DNA of 9,308 bases, taken from Nitrospiraceae bacterium. Lineage in GTDB: Bacteria > Nitrospirota > Nitrospiria > Nitrospirales > UBA8639. The notes under the pieces were generated by a model, which saw nothing but the letters and a program-made list of their open reading frames with translations, did no database searches and was not told the origin of the DNA. The translations under genes and the position numbers were made by a program. The DNA lies in contig DOFS01000207.1 of the NCBI GenBank assembly GCA_003523945.1, positions 3,420-12,727 of the forward strand. Reading direction: 5' to 3'. This document shows, in pieces, positions 1-6,290 of the stretch (positions are counted from its first letter, which is position 1; each line of letters starts with the position of its first letter).

Positions 1-1
1 A

Positions 2-211
2 CCAGGACAACCCGGCCTGCGCGCCTTCCAATGTGAGCATTTCAAAGTGGCGGTGGTCTTCGTGAACGGGGATTCCCCATTCTTCATCATGGTAGGGAAT
101 GAAGTGCGGTTTGGTGCCCACCCATCCACACCTGATGGGTTCTTGGTTCAGACTGTGTGTCGTGCGTCCCATGGAAAACCTTTGGAATCCCCAAAGCCTA
201 AGTGCGCCTGA
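2..211 (+). CDS. 3' end of an unrecognised protein gene (partial, enters from left edge)
   Basis: Frame 2 is open from the window edge to a TGA at 209-211 and gives 69 residues. The reading looks coding: third positions are mostly G or C, and hydrophobic stretches such as VAVVFVNG and FFIMVGNEV read like alternating beta strands. It ends in a Lys/Pro-rich tail (KPLESPKPKCA). I do not recognise the family, and no start codon with a ribosome binding site is visible inside the window, so it probably begins further left. An overlapping + strand frame that starts at 99 has no ribosome binding site and reads like a shadow. The next gene starts about 190 bases further on. Confidence 0.5.
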   Translation, partial: PGQPGLRAFQCEHFKVAVVFVNGDSPFFIMVGNEVRFGAHPSTPDGFLVQTVCRASHGKPLESPKPKCA

Positions 212-287
212 ATCTTTTCTCTTAGTGATGATTGGCAAAGTGTATAAACACGTGATGAACAGGAAAGACTACGAATTCCTGCACAAC

Positions 288-317
288 CTGTCAATGAAAT
301 TCCAGGGAGATCATAAT
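288..317 (+). promoter_or_regulatory. possible sigma-70 promoter for the 401 gene
   Basis: CTGTCA (288-293, 4 of 6 to the -35 consensus) and CATAAT (312-317, 5 of 6 to the -10 consensus) are 18 bases apart. The predicted RNA would start about 75 bases before the ATG at 401. A second -10-like TATAAA at 243-248 has no good -35. Found by inspection only. Confidence 0.28.
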
Positions 318-400
318 GTGTGGCGGGAAAGATGCTCATTGGTAGGACACGAATAGGTCATGATATGATGGAGTATTCCTTGCAGATGAGGAGGGTGATC

Positions 401-961
401 ATGCGTAAACCAATGCAGCAACTCTTGCCGAAAACTTCGCAGTCAAGATGGTGGCTTTCTTCGGTCTTCTTTTTTGGGGTCGGGTTGGGGGTGTTGACGG
501 TTGGTGCTGCGTATGCCAGTGCCCAGGAACCCACTCTCGCTGAAAAATCCCAAGTCCCCTGGGAATGTTCGGAATACTCCGGTGAGGCTCAAGCCCGATG
601 TATGACGGTGTTGTTGGAGCTACAACAAAAACACATTTCCAAATTGGAAGCACAATTGAATGCCCAGGAGAAAGCGGTGAACGACCTCAAAGAGAAGATT
701 GACCGTCAGGAAGCGTTAGCCCGCAGTGAAGGTCGGGTCTATAAACAAGATCCTCGATATCCGCCTCCCCCTTACGTGCCTTTCAATTCTCCTCCCTACG
801 TTTCTCCCTACCCCTATGCTCCGTTGCCGCCAATCGGCATCTACCTTCAACCTCCCTGGAGAGTTCCCCGATATTATGGCTTTGGTCCGGGTTATTGGGG
901 ACAACCGGGCTTGTCGTTTAACTTCCGGTTTGGCGGAAATCATCGACACCGTCACCGGTAG
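401..961 (+). CDS. exported coiled-coil protein with Pro/Tyr-rich C-terminal half
   Basis: This 186-residue protein has unknown function. The start at 401 was chosen because GAGGAGGG (388-395) lies five bases upstream; an in-frame ATG at 320 has no such site. Residues 1-42 form a signal peptide: a basic start, a hydrophobic run (VFFFGVGLGVLTVGAA) and a likely cleavage near AYASA/QEP. Two cysteines (56 and 67) could form a disulfide in the periplasm. Residues about 72-110 are a charged heptad-like coiled coil (LELQQKHISKLEAQLNAQ region). Residues 118-165 are rich in Pro and Tyr (PPPPYVPF, PPYVSPYPY), followed by a Gly/Phe/aromatic segment and the tail HRHRHR. Short exported proteins of this composition are often envelope-associated, and the His/Arg tail could bind metal or polyanions, but that is inference. 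It seems to be transcribed alone, with a convergent neighbour. Confidence 0.8.
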   Translation: MRKPMQQLLPKTSQSRWWLSSVFFFGVGLGVLTVGAAYASAQEPTLAEKSQVPWECSEYSGEAQARCMTVLLELQQKHISKLEAQLNAQEKAVNDLKEKIDRQEALARSEGRVYKQDPRYPPPPYVPFNSPPYVSPYPYAPLPPIGIYLQPPWRVPRYYGFGPGYWGQPGLSFNFRFGGNHRHRHR

Positions 962-1204
962 GTCAGACTCTCTGCTTAGGTGCTCAAATTCTGAGTCTTT
1001 AAGAGGGAACCCTCTTCGATCAATCGCTTGCCAACCTGCTTGTTTTTGCTACCCTTGTCCCGTGAGGTTTTTTCGCCACCTGGGCCAAGGTATAAAGAAC
1101 CCCATTCTTTTTTTGCTCCCGGATCGTGGGGTTTGTGGCGCTCATCCCTCTGTCTGCCAATTGTCTGAATATGTGAAACCAAATACTTGTTGATGAGCGA
1201 AGAT
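962..1204. other. convergent intergenic region with candidate hairpins
   Basis: This gap separates the ends of the 401-961 (+) and 1205-1570 (-) genes. It holds a perfect inverted repeat, AAGAGGGAACCCTCTT (1001-1016), about 40 bases after the + strand stop, without a T-tract. A weaker AT-rich hairpin, AAAGAA/TTCTTT (1094-1099 with 1105-1110), runs straight into four more T residues and could end + strand transcripts. AACCCCA (about 1098-1104) can also pair with TGGGGTT further on. No coding frame here has a credible start. Confidence 0.35.
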
Positions 1205-1570
1205 TTATGAGGGATCGCGATGTACCGTTTCCGGGGAAAACGCTTGAATACATACGGCAATGTACTCCGCACCATCAGGACCTGGCGTACTATATTGCAC
1301 CCATTCATTGCGATAGGCAATGACCGCCTGACCGGCCTTCACCTCAAGTTTTCCCTCTTTCGTTTCCACCTGCAATTGGCCGGAGAGGACCAGGGTATAT
1401 TCATCGAACTCCGGAGTCTGTCCGGGCTCTTCCCAGCCTGACGGACTCTGCATGCGTGCGATGCTTATTTGGTCAGTGCTGGAATTAACCCGTCCGATAA
1501 ATTCGTCGATGAGTTTGGGTTTGTTGCCTGCCGGTTTAATTCTTGTGGGTTGCTCAATCAGTTTTGCCAT
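1205..1570 (-). CDS. small cupin-domain protein lacking the usual metal-binding histidines
   Basis: This gene encodes a 121-residue single-domain beta-barrel protein of the cupin superfamily, cytoplasmic because no signal peptide is seen. The conserved core includes GQTPEFDEYTLVLSG, which matches the E-x6-G end of cupin motif 1, and AGQAVIAYRNEWVQYSTPG, which matches motif 2. Both motifs lack the canonical His ligands (Glu/Asp at the HxH site, Trp/Gln near the motif 2 His), so a classic Fe/Mn/Zn dioxygenase or isomerase centre is unlikely. It may instead bind a small molecule. The C-terminus AFSPETVHRD is typical of this EutQ-like cupin group. The start at 1570 is preferred: GGAGG lies 13 bases upstream, a somewhat long spacing, whereas an upstream in-frame ATG at 1609 has no site. 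It appears monocistronic. Confidence 0.85.
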   Translation of the reverse strand: MAKLIEQPTRIKPAGNKPKLIDEFIGRVNSSTDQISIARMQSPSGWEEPGQTPEFDEYTLVLSGQLQVETKEGKLEVKAGQAVIAYRNEWVQYSTPGPDGAEYIAVCIQAFSPETVHRDPS

Positions 1571-1630
1571 ACTATCCCAATGACCTCCTTCCGTGTGTTG
1601 AATGTGCATCGACTGGAATTTGTTCGCTCA

Positions 1631-1659
1631 GTGATACGCCATGGCTAGTGGCTTGACAA
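1631..1659 (-). promoter_or_regulatory. likely sigma-70 promoter of the cupin gene
   Basis: Read on the - strand, TTGTCA (1654-1659, 5 of 6 to the -35 consensus) is followed after exactly 17 bases by TATCAC (1631-1636, 4 of 6 to the -10 consensus). Transcription would start near 1624, leaving a leader of about 54 bases that contains the AAGGAGG site before the ATG at 1570. Confidence 0.45.
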
Positions 1660-2263
1660 CATTGCCTGGTTTTCTCTTGATTCTCTTTGACGTCTTCATT
1701 AGCCGTTGATTACCCGCTGGCTTCCCAAAGCTTCTGGGCCATGGACGAAAACAAAACATGATGGGGATGGAATCGCGGAAATCAACTTAAAGCCGTTGCT
1801 TCTCTCTATCTCACAGGTGCAATGATAAATCCACTATCAACCATAGGCAATCTCTCCAAGCCTTTTTTTAGGCATCTTATTTTTAAGAGCCAAAAGTCAT
1901 ATAACCAGTGCCAGGTTCAGAATAGCCTCAGGTCGCTTCGTGCAGCAAGAAGATCGATCTATGATTAGCCATGTCGTTCAGTCTGGAGGAAAAGGTTTTT
2001 TGTGGGGCTCGCAACGCACGTCCGCCATGGCAAGAATTATAAAATGGTGGATATGGCCTTGACAGGGATGATGGTAAAAGGAAGAAAAATCAACCTTGAG
2101 AAGAGGCTTCCTTTTGAAGAGGAAGCGAAGAAGGGGATGGTTGTTTGTGTAAAGAGACTGGCGGTTTTTTGCCATTTACGCCCATCTCTTTCCAATGCCG
2201 GTCATAGAAGTCAAGGATCCATCTAATTCCTCACTTCGAGATTTTCAAAGAGTCCATTGAGCG

Positions 2264-2284
2264 GGTTGGCCCCTAGGGCCATCC
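2264..2284 (-). terminator. stop-proximal hairpin, possible terminator or 3'-end stabiliser, copy 1
   Basis: On the - strand, GGATGGCC (2277-2284) can pair with GGCCAACC (2264-2271) around a 5-base loop, with one A-A mismatch. It lies 36 bases after the stop codon of the 752-residue gene. The same stem with a different loop sits at the same place after the paralogous gene. No U-tract follows, so this is not a textbook intrinsic terminator. It could instead protect the mRNA 3' end. Confidence 0.4.
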
Positions 2285-2320
2285 AGATTATCGCTTATGA
2301 ATTTTCTCACATTCTTTTTT

Positions 2321-3190
2321 CTATTGAATTTCCCAATCTGTGGAAGCGGTACCGGGAAAGCCCGAGGAGATCATGGTTGCCCCGTTCATCAGCCATACAC
2401 TCACCGCGCCGTTTGTGCCATGGCGCCAGATGAGATCTGCGTTGCCATCCGCATCCACATCGCTCACTTGCCCAATCTGCCACGCTAAGGACACCGCGCC
2501 AAGCGAGCCTGTGGAGGCAACCTCCGTCCCACTCATCAACCATATTCCGGTATGGCCATTCGTGTGCCGCCAAATAAGGTCAGCCATGCCGTCACCGTTG
2601 ACATCCCCGATTTTGTGAATATTCCAAGCTGTCGACGCGGTGGCGGGAAAGCCGACCGATGTCCTGGTCACCCCGTTCATCAGCCACACGGCCACCGCGC
2701 CGCTTGTGCTATGGCGCCAGATAATGTCAGCCTTGCGGTCTCCATTCAGATCACCCACGCCTGCGATCTGCCAGGTTAGGGACACTCCCCCCAGTGCGCC
2801 TGTGGAGGCAAGTACCGTCCCATCCATCAACCATACTGCGGCATGGCCATTCGTGTGCCGCCATATAAGGTCGGCCTTGCCGTCACCATTGACATCTCCG
2901 ACTCCGTGAATGTCCCAAGCCGTCGACGCCGTGCCTGGAAAACCGGCGGACGTCATGGCCTTTCCGTTCATCAGCCACACGGCCACCGCGCCGCTCGTGC
3001 CATTACGCCAAACGATGTCGGTCTTCCCGTCCCCATTCAGATCGCCCACTCCCCTCAGGGCCCATTCCGCAGGCAATTGGCCCAGAGAGCCCGAGGAAGC
3101 GAGAGTTGTGCCATTAAGCAACCACACGGCCACCTCGCTGGTTTTCGTATTCCGCCAGATCAGATCGCCCTTGCGGTCTCCATTCAAATC
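2321..3190 (-). repeat. tandem VCBS repeats with a 291-bp two-repeat period
   Basis: The six repeats encode residues 463-752. They alternate between two types: 'GAVAVWLMNG...GFPGTASTAW' in repeats 2, 4 and 6, and 'TNGHAAVWLMDG...LGGVSLTW' in repeats 3 and 5. The DNA at about 2881-3000 is very similar to that at about 2590-2710, an offset of 291 bp or 97 codons. This points to expansion by duplication of a two-repeat module. Such DNA can also change length by recombination. Confidence 0.8.
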
Positions 3191-4579
3191 GTGATTATTG
3201 GGAGGGCCTACATTCGTGCCGTGTTCTTGGACTATGACGGAATACATGCTCAATTCACTACCGGGATTGCTACTGCTGGCATTGCCACCAAGAGTAATGG
3301 TGCCGGCAGGGAAGGGCCGGACAAAAAGGTGGAGGGTATCGACTGAAGTCACCAGGTCCTTGCCGGTATCAGTAAAGGTGTTCAACCACGAAGGTTTAGG
3401 CGTGATCCGAATGTCATGGGCCACATACACGGACACCGGTTGATTGACCGTAAAGCTGAGGAAGACGGCGTTGGTCGCAGCCTTGTCATCATTGGCGGTT
3501 TGGATATACGTGGCTCCCTCCATACCGGCTGGGACGGTGGTAAAGGTATAGGCGCGGTCGATATATACCGTGTCCCCGGCTTGGAGGCCTGAGGTGGGTA
3601 CGACATAGGATTTACCACTGGTGGTATTCAGATTGGAAATGGTTAACGCAAGCGAGGTTGGATTGGAGACGGTGACGGTAACCGGCGTTGCGGTTGTCGT
3701 ATTGCCTGCAGCATCCCGGGCTGTAGCCGTGAGAGTGTAAGAGCCATCCGGCACAGTGGTGGTATCCCAGCTCACGGCATAGTCATTGGTCGTATCTTCG
3801 GGACCGAGGTTGGCGCCCCCGAGATGAAATTGTACGCCGACTATGCCAATATTATCAGTAGCAGTAGCGGACAGGGTAATGGTCCCACTCAGGGGGGATG
3901 GATGTTGCGGGACGACGAGAGTAATCGTGGGAGGCATGGTGTCCAGCGGAGTTTTCGTCGTGGCACTAACCGGAGCAGAGGAGGTGGACCCATTGCCGGC
4001 GGCATCATGTGCTGTGACTTTATAGATGTAGGTTGTGCCGGGGCTCAGAGCTTTATCGGTAAAACTGGTTGTAGCCACGGAGGTCACATTCGAACCATTT
4101 CGAGTAATCGAATAACTGGTGACACCGACATTATCGGTGGATGGGGTCCAATTCAGACGAATTTTCGTGGTGGATAGTGAAGTTGCCTGGAGACCAGAGG
4201 GAATCGACGGCGCGGTGGTATCGGGAGGCGACCCATCCCCACCCTGAGTCGGAAGGTCTATTGCCACTTCCTGGGCGGGTTCACTGATATTTCCGGATTG
4301 ATCATATGCCGTGACCGTAAAGTAATAGGTGAGTCCCTGCTGCAGGTTTTGGAAAACATATGAAGGGTTGATGCCGGCATTTTCCGTCGTATGATAAGAC
4401 CCCTGGGCGGTGCCCATATGCACATAATAGCCCATCAGGTCCGATTCCGGATTCGCGTCCCAGGTTAGTTGGATGGAAGAAGCCGAGAAGGCGGGGCTAG
4501 CACACATTCCGAGGAGAAACAGCACAAGGCCTGCCGCCTGCAAGCGGAGGAAACTCAGGGGGGGCTTTTTCCTGATCAT
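2321..4579 (-). CDS. secreted multidomain protein: two fibronectin-III domains, Ig-like domain, beta domain, six FG-GAP/VCBS repeats
   Basis: This 752-residue protein is probably secreted or surface-attached and adhesive or matrix-forming. The start at 4579 has AAGGAG six bases upstream. A signal peptide covers residues 1-32 (cleavage near PAFSA/SS). Fibronectin type III domains follow at about 35-110 and 123-208 (APSIPSGLQATS..., TYIYKVTAHDAAGN). An Ig-like domain lies at about 215-306 (SYTLTATARDAAGN), and a less familiar beta-rich domain at about 312-452 (VYIDRAYTF, YIQTANDDK, VYVAHDIRI). From 463 to the end there are six repeats of about 48 residues with calcium-type loops such as DLNGDGKTD and DVNGDGKAD followed by IWR...VWLMNG, as in FG-GAP/VCBS proteins. 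No membrane anchor or sorting signal is seen at the C-terminus. The leader carries a c-di-GMP-I riboswitch, which fits a biofilm role. The ligand or partner is unknown. Confidence 0.9.
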   Translation of the reverse strand: MIRKKPPLSFLRLQAAGLVLFLLGMCASPAFSASSIQLTWDANPESDLMGYYVHMGTAQGSYHTTENAGINPSYVFQNLQQGLTYYFTVTAYDQSGNISEPAQEVAIDLPTQGGDGSPPDTTAPSIPSGLQATSLSTTKIRLNWTPSTDNVGVTSYSITRNGSNVTSVATTSFTDKALSPGTTYIYKVTAHDAAGNGSTSSAPVSATTKTPLDTMPPTITLVVPQHPSPLSGTITLSATATDNIGIVGVQFHLGGANLGPEDTTNDYAVSWDTTTVPDGSYTLTATARDAAGNTTTATPVTVTVSNPTSLALTISNLNTTSGKSYVVPTSGLQAGDTVYIDRAYTFTTVPAGMEGATYIQTANDDKAATNAVFLSFTVNQPVSVYVAHDIRITPKPSWLNTFTDTGKDLVTSVDTLHLFVRPFPAGTITLGGNASSSNPGSELSMYSVIVQEHGTNVGPPNNHDLNGDRKGDLIWRNTKTSEVAVWLLNGTTLASSGSLGQLPAEWALRGVGDLNGDGKTDIVWRNGTSGAVAVWLMNGKAMTSAGFPGTASTAWDIHGVGDVNGDGKADLIWRHTNGHAAVWLMDGTVLASTGALGGVSLTWQIAGVGDLNGDRKADIIWRHSTSGAVAVWLMNGVTRTSVGFPATASTAWNIHKIGDVNGDGMADLIWRHTNGHTGIWLMSGTEVASTGSLGAVSLAWQIGQVSDVDADGNADLIWRHGTNGAVSVWLMNGATMISSGFPGTASTDWEIQ

Positions 4580-4594
4580 ACTCTACTCCTTGTC

Positions 4595-4638
4595 GTATTC
4601 GGACCGAAGTCCTCATTCTTTCCTCCCCCTGCGAATAC
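4595..4638 (-). promoter_or_regulatory. expression-platform structure between riboswitch 1 and the ribosome binding site
   Basis: Read on the - strand, GTATTCG (4632-4638) can pair with CGAATAC (4595-4601), enclosing a very stable GGAC-UUCG-GUCC hairpin (4601-4612; the two stems share one base at 4601). In addition, ACCGAAG at the aptamer's 3' side (4646-4652) can pair with CTTCGGT (4603-4609), a mutually exclusive pairing with the UUCG hairpin. The AAGGAG site (4586-4591) follows directly. No T-tract is present, so control of translation or RNA stability seems likelier than termination. Confidence 0.4.
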
Positions 4639-4640
4639 TG

Positions 4641-4730
4641 TCTTCCTTCGGTAGCCGGACGGTCAGATGCTGAGACCTGACTCCTGGCTTTGCGACCCTA
4701 CTTCACAATAGGTGTGCCGTTTCGGGAAGA
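4641..4730 (-). ncRNA. cyclic di-GMP-I (GEMM) riboswitch upstream of the 752-residue gene
   Basis: Read on the - strand, a closing stem TCTTCC (4725-4730) / GGAAGA (4641-4646) surrounds the GEMM-I core. The segment CGGCACACC comes first, then a 6-bp stem CCTATT/AGTAGG capped by the GNRA tetraloop GTGA, then the hallmark GGGTCGCAAAGCC, a second hairpin (GGAGTCAG paired with CTGACCGTCC, two bases bulged), and the conserved CCGGCTACCG end. The G before the CA of GGCA is the kind of position that favours c-di-GMP over cGAMP variants, but alignment is needed to be certain. It lies 62 bases upstream of the start codon. Confidence 0.85.
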
Positions 4731-5164
4731 GGATTTCATGATTTGATAGAATTTATGTATCCTCTGTCTCCCTATGGTGTTATCCACACCTCCAAAGGTT
4801 CTGCGCAACATTTCGGAGAATGAAGGAAAAACTTTAGGGATGACGTTTGTGCGACCGTACGGAAACCTTTTAGTGGAAACGCGAGAAACCAAAAAATCGA
4901 ACAGAATGAACATGGGAATCATGAAAGAAAAAAAAACTCGGTCGGAAAAAGAGAAGACTAGCGGCTTTTCTTATGATGTTCGAAATGAATAGGGGACACG
5001 ACAGGGGGAGAACCATGGATAACATATTGGCGGGGAAGATGATGGAGGGAAGAGAAATTTTCCAAATCGGCGAGAGATTTTTCCCTGCTGCGAAAGAGGG
5101 GATGAGGGCGGGCGACTGTAATAAGGTTGATCTGTTGCTGTGCCCAAACGGCAAAAATTTTTCC

Positions 5165-5190
5165 TCGTTGCCGGTTTGAGAAGGCAACGA
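5165..5190 (-). terminator. possible intrinsic terminator after the 315-residue gene
   Basis: TCGTTGCC (5165-5172) and GGCAACGA (5183-5190) form a perfect 8-bp stem with a 10-base loop. On the - strand it is followed by GGAAAAATTTTT, so a T-run starts about seven bases after the stem. It lies about 100 bases downstream of the stop codon. An overlapping alternative stem (5146-5154 with 5168-5177, one bulge) competes with it. The other paralogous unit shows no equally good stem here. Confidence 0.4.
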
Positions 5191-5237
5191 TCAATCTCCA
5201 CGCTCCTTTTGGAAATTTTTTAGAAGTCCATTTCTGG

Positions 5238-5258
5238 GGTTGGCCCATGAGGCCATCC
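5238..5258 (-). terminator. stop-proximal hairpin, possible terminator or 3'-end stabiliser, copy 2
   Basis: On the - strand, GGATGGCC (5251-5258) pairs with GGCCAACC (5238-5245) around a 5-base loop that differs from copy 1. It starts 32 bases after the stop of the 315-residue gene, and both copies are followed on the - strand by AATGGACT about six bases later. The stem is kept while the surroundings have drifted, which suggests a function. There is no U-tract. Confidence 0.4.
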
Positions 5259-5290
5259 AAGGGAGTGTTCTCGTGTTGTTGTATTCGCGC

Positions 5291-6238
5291 CTACTGAATT
5301 TCCCAGTCTGTGGAAGCCGCACCGGGAAAGGTCGTGAAAGTGATGATCACCCCGTTCATCACCCATACCGCCACAGCTCCATTGCTGTTGTTTCGCCAGA
5401 TGACGTCTGCCTTGCCATCCCCATTCACATCGTGTGCCCCCGCCATCTGCCATGTCGCTGGCACTGTCGCCGGGAAGCCTGAAGAATCAATCGCCGTCCC
5501 ATTCATCAGCCATATCGCGGTGTTGCCATCCGTACGATTGCGCCAGACCAGATCGGCCCTACCGTCCCCGTCCAGATCCCCGATGCCCTGAATGCCCCAA
5601 TCCGTCGGTGCGTTGCCGGGAAAGCCTGTGGCGGTGATGGTCAAGCCGTTCATCAGCCACACGGCCACCGCGCCGCTCATGTCATTGCGCCAGACGAGGT
5701 CGGCCACCCCGTCCCCATTCACATCGCCAACTCCCCTCAGGGCCCATTCCATAGGTAGCTGGCCCAGAATGCCCGAGGTCACCCCGCTCGTGCCACTGAG
5801 CAGCCATACGGCGACCTCGCCGGTTTTTGTGTTTCGCAAAACGAGGTCGGCCTTTCCGTCCCCATTCAGGTCCTGATTTTTGGGAGGATTCGGGTTAGTG
5901 GTACGTATTGGAACAGTAATACCCATTTCCTCTGCGGGTGCACTGATATTTCCAGAGTGATCATAGGCCGTGATCGTAAAATAGTAGGTGAGTCCCTCTG
6001 GCAGATTTTGGAAAATATAGGAAGTGTTGAGGCCGACATTTTTCGTGATGTGATAGGACCCTTGGGATGTACCCATATACACGTAATAGCCCATCAGGTC
6101 CGGTTCCGGACTTGCGATCCAGGTTAGTTGAATGGAAGAAGCTGAAAAAGCGGGGCTAGCGAACAGTCCGAAAAATAAACAGGCCAGGCCGGCCGTCTGT
6201 CTGGTTGGTAAACCCAAGTAGGTTATTGGTCGGGGCAT
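5291..6238 (-). CDS. secreted fibronectin-III plus four FG-GAP/VCBS repeat protein, short paralog
   Basis: This 315-residue protein is a paralog of the 752-residue protein encoded just downstream. The ATG at 6238 is chosen over a TTG two codons earlier because AAGGA then lies seven bases upstream and the signal peptides of the two paralogs align residue for residue. Residues 1-32 are a signal peptide (ASPAFSA/SS), and about 35-110 form one fibronectin-III domain (SIQLTWIASPEPDLMGYYVY...). A short linker (IRTTNPNPPKN) leads into four VCBS/FG-GAP repeats (122-315) with loops DLNGDGKAD, DVNGDGVAD, DLDGDGRAD and DVNGDGKAD, which likely bind calcium. It lacks the second fibronectin domain, the Ig-like domain and the beta domain of its paralog. 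It is probably secreted; an adhesive or matrix role is inferred. A riboswitch-like leader precedes it. Confidence 0.9.
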   Translation of the reverse strand: MPRPITYLGLPTRQTAGLACLFFGLFASPAFSASSIQLTWIASPEPDLMGYYVYMGTSQGSYHITKNVGLNTSYIFQNLPEGLTYYFTITAYDHSGNISAPAEEMGITVPIRTTNPNPPKNQDLNGDGKADLVLRNTKTGEVAVWLLSGTSGVTSGILGQLPMEWALRGVGDVNGDGVADLVWRNDMSGAVAVWLMNGLTITATGFPGNAPTDWGIQGIGDLDGDGRADLVWRNRTDGNTAIWLMNGTAIDSSGFPATVPATWQMAGAHDVNGDGKADVIWRNNSNGAVAVWVMNGVIITFTTFPGAASTDWEIQ

Positions 6239-6259
6239 CCTCAATTCCTTGTATGATTC

Positions 6260-6271
6260 GGACTGAAATCC
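6260..6271 (-). promoter_or_regulatory. small leader hairpin before the ribosome binding site, copy 2
   Basis: On the - strand GGAT-TTCA-GTCC folds into a 4-bp hairpin with one G-T pair, at the same place as the GGAC-UUCG-GUCC hairpin of the other leader. A further hairpin, AGGAA/TTCCT (6295-6299 with 6285-6289), overlaps the 3' strand of the aptamer's closing stem and could compete with it. Confidence 0.35.
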
Positions 6272-6290
6272 AGATGTTCTTCATAGGAAA

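Larger units (their letters stand above)
1571..2320. other. gene-free stretch between the cupin gene and the 752-residue protein gene
   Basis: Nothing convincingly coding is seen in these 750 bases. The left part holds the cupin promoter. Around 1845-1880 there are small stems next to T-runs (AGGC paired with GCCT, followed by seven T) that could act as a weak + strand terminator, but no known + strand transcript reaches them. From about 2030 to 2320 the sequence resembles the 3' flank of the second VCBS gene (about 5010-5290) and carries the same hairpin next to the stop codon. Alignment of the two flanks needs gaps that are not multiples of three, which argues against a shared small protein. 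Confidence 0.5.
2030..4830 (-). repeat. tandem paralogous unit 1 (leader, Fn3-VCBS gene, 3' flank)
   Basis: This unit resembles the one at about 5010-6510 in every part: the sequence upstream of the leader (related blocks near 4812 and 6474), the riboswitch, the first 110 codons, the VCBS repeats, the stop-proximal hairpin and the purine-rich 3' flank. The simplest reading is an old tandem duplication. The boundaries are judged by eye and are approximate. Confidence 0.65.
4580..5290. other. intergenic region between the two VCBS genes
   Basis: These 711 bases hold, reading on the - strand from 5290 down: the 3' flank of the 315-residue gene with two hairpins, then a purine-rich stretch on the + strand (about 4900-4970) with no credible gene, then the promoter region, riboswitch and ribosome binding site of the 752-residue gene. 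I could not pick a convincing -35/-10 pair for that transcript. Open frames across this stretch lack ribosome binding sites. Confidence 0.5.

Noticed and set aside
726..1193. + strand open frame overlapping the 401-961 gene
   Set aside because: It lies in another frame of a well-supported gene and has no ribosome binding site; its unique part has no domain-like features.
1978..2226. Possible small proteins in the 3' flanks of both VCBS genes (also 4870-5260)
   Set aside because: Similar residues appear in both flanks, but aligning the DNA requires a 5-base length difference within about 70 bases, which breaks the frame; no ribosome binding sites.
2340..3443. Long + strand open frames antisense to the 752-residue gene
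   Set aside because: They mirror the repeat structure of the real - strand gene, lack ribosome binding sites and have Pro/Ser/Arg-rich compositions typical of antisense shadows.
4705..4722. Sigma-54-like GGCAC...TTGTG motif upstream of the 752-residue gene
   Set aside because: It falls inside the riboswitch core and is explained by conserved GEMM bases; the -12 element is poor.
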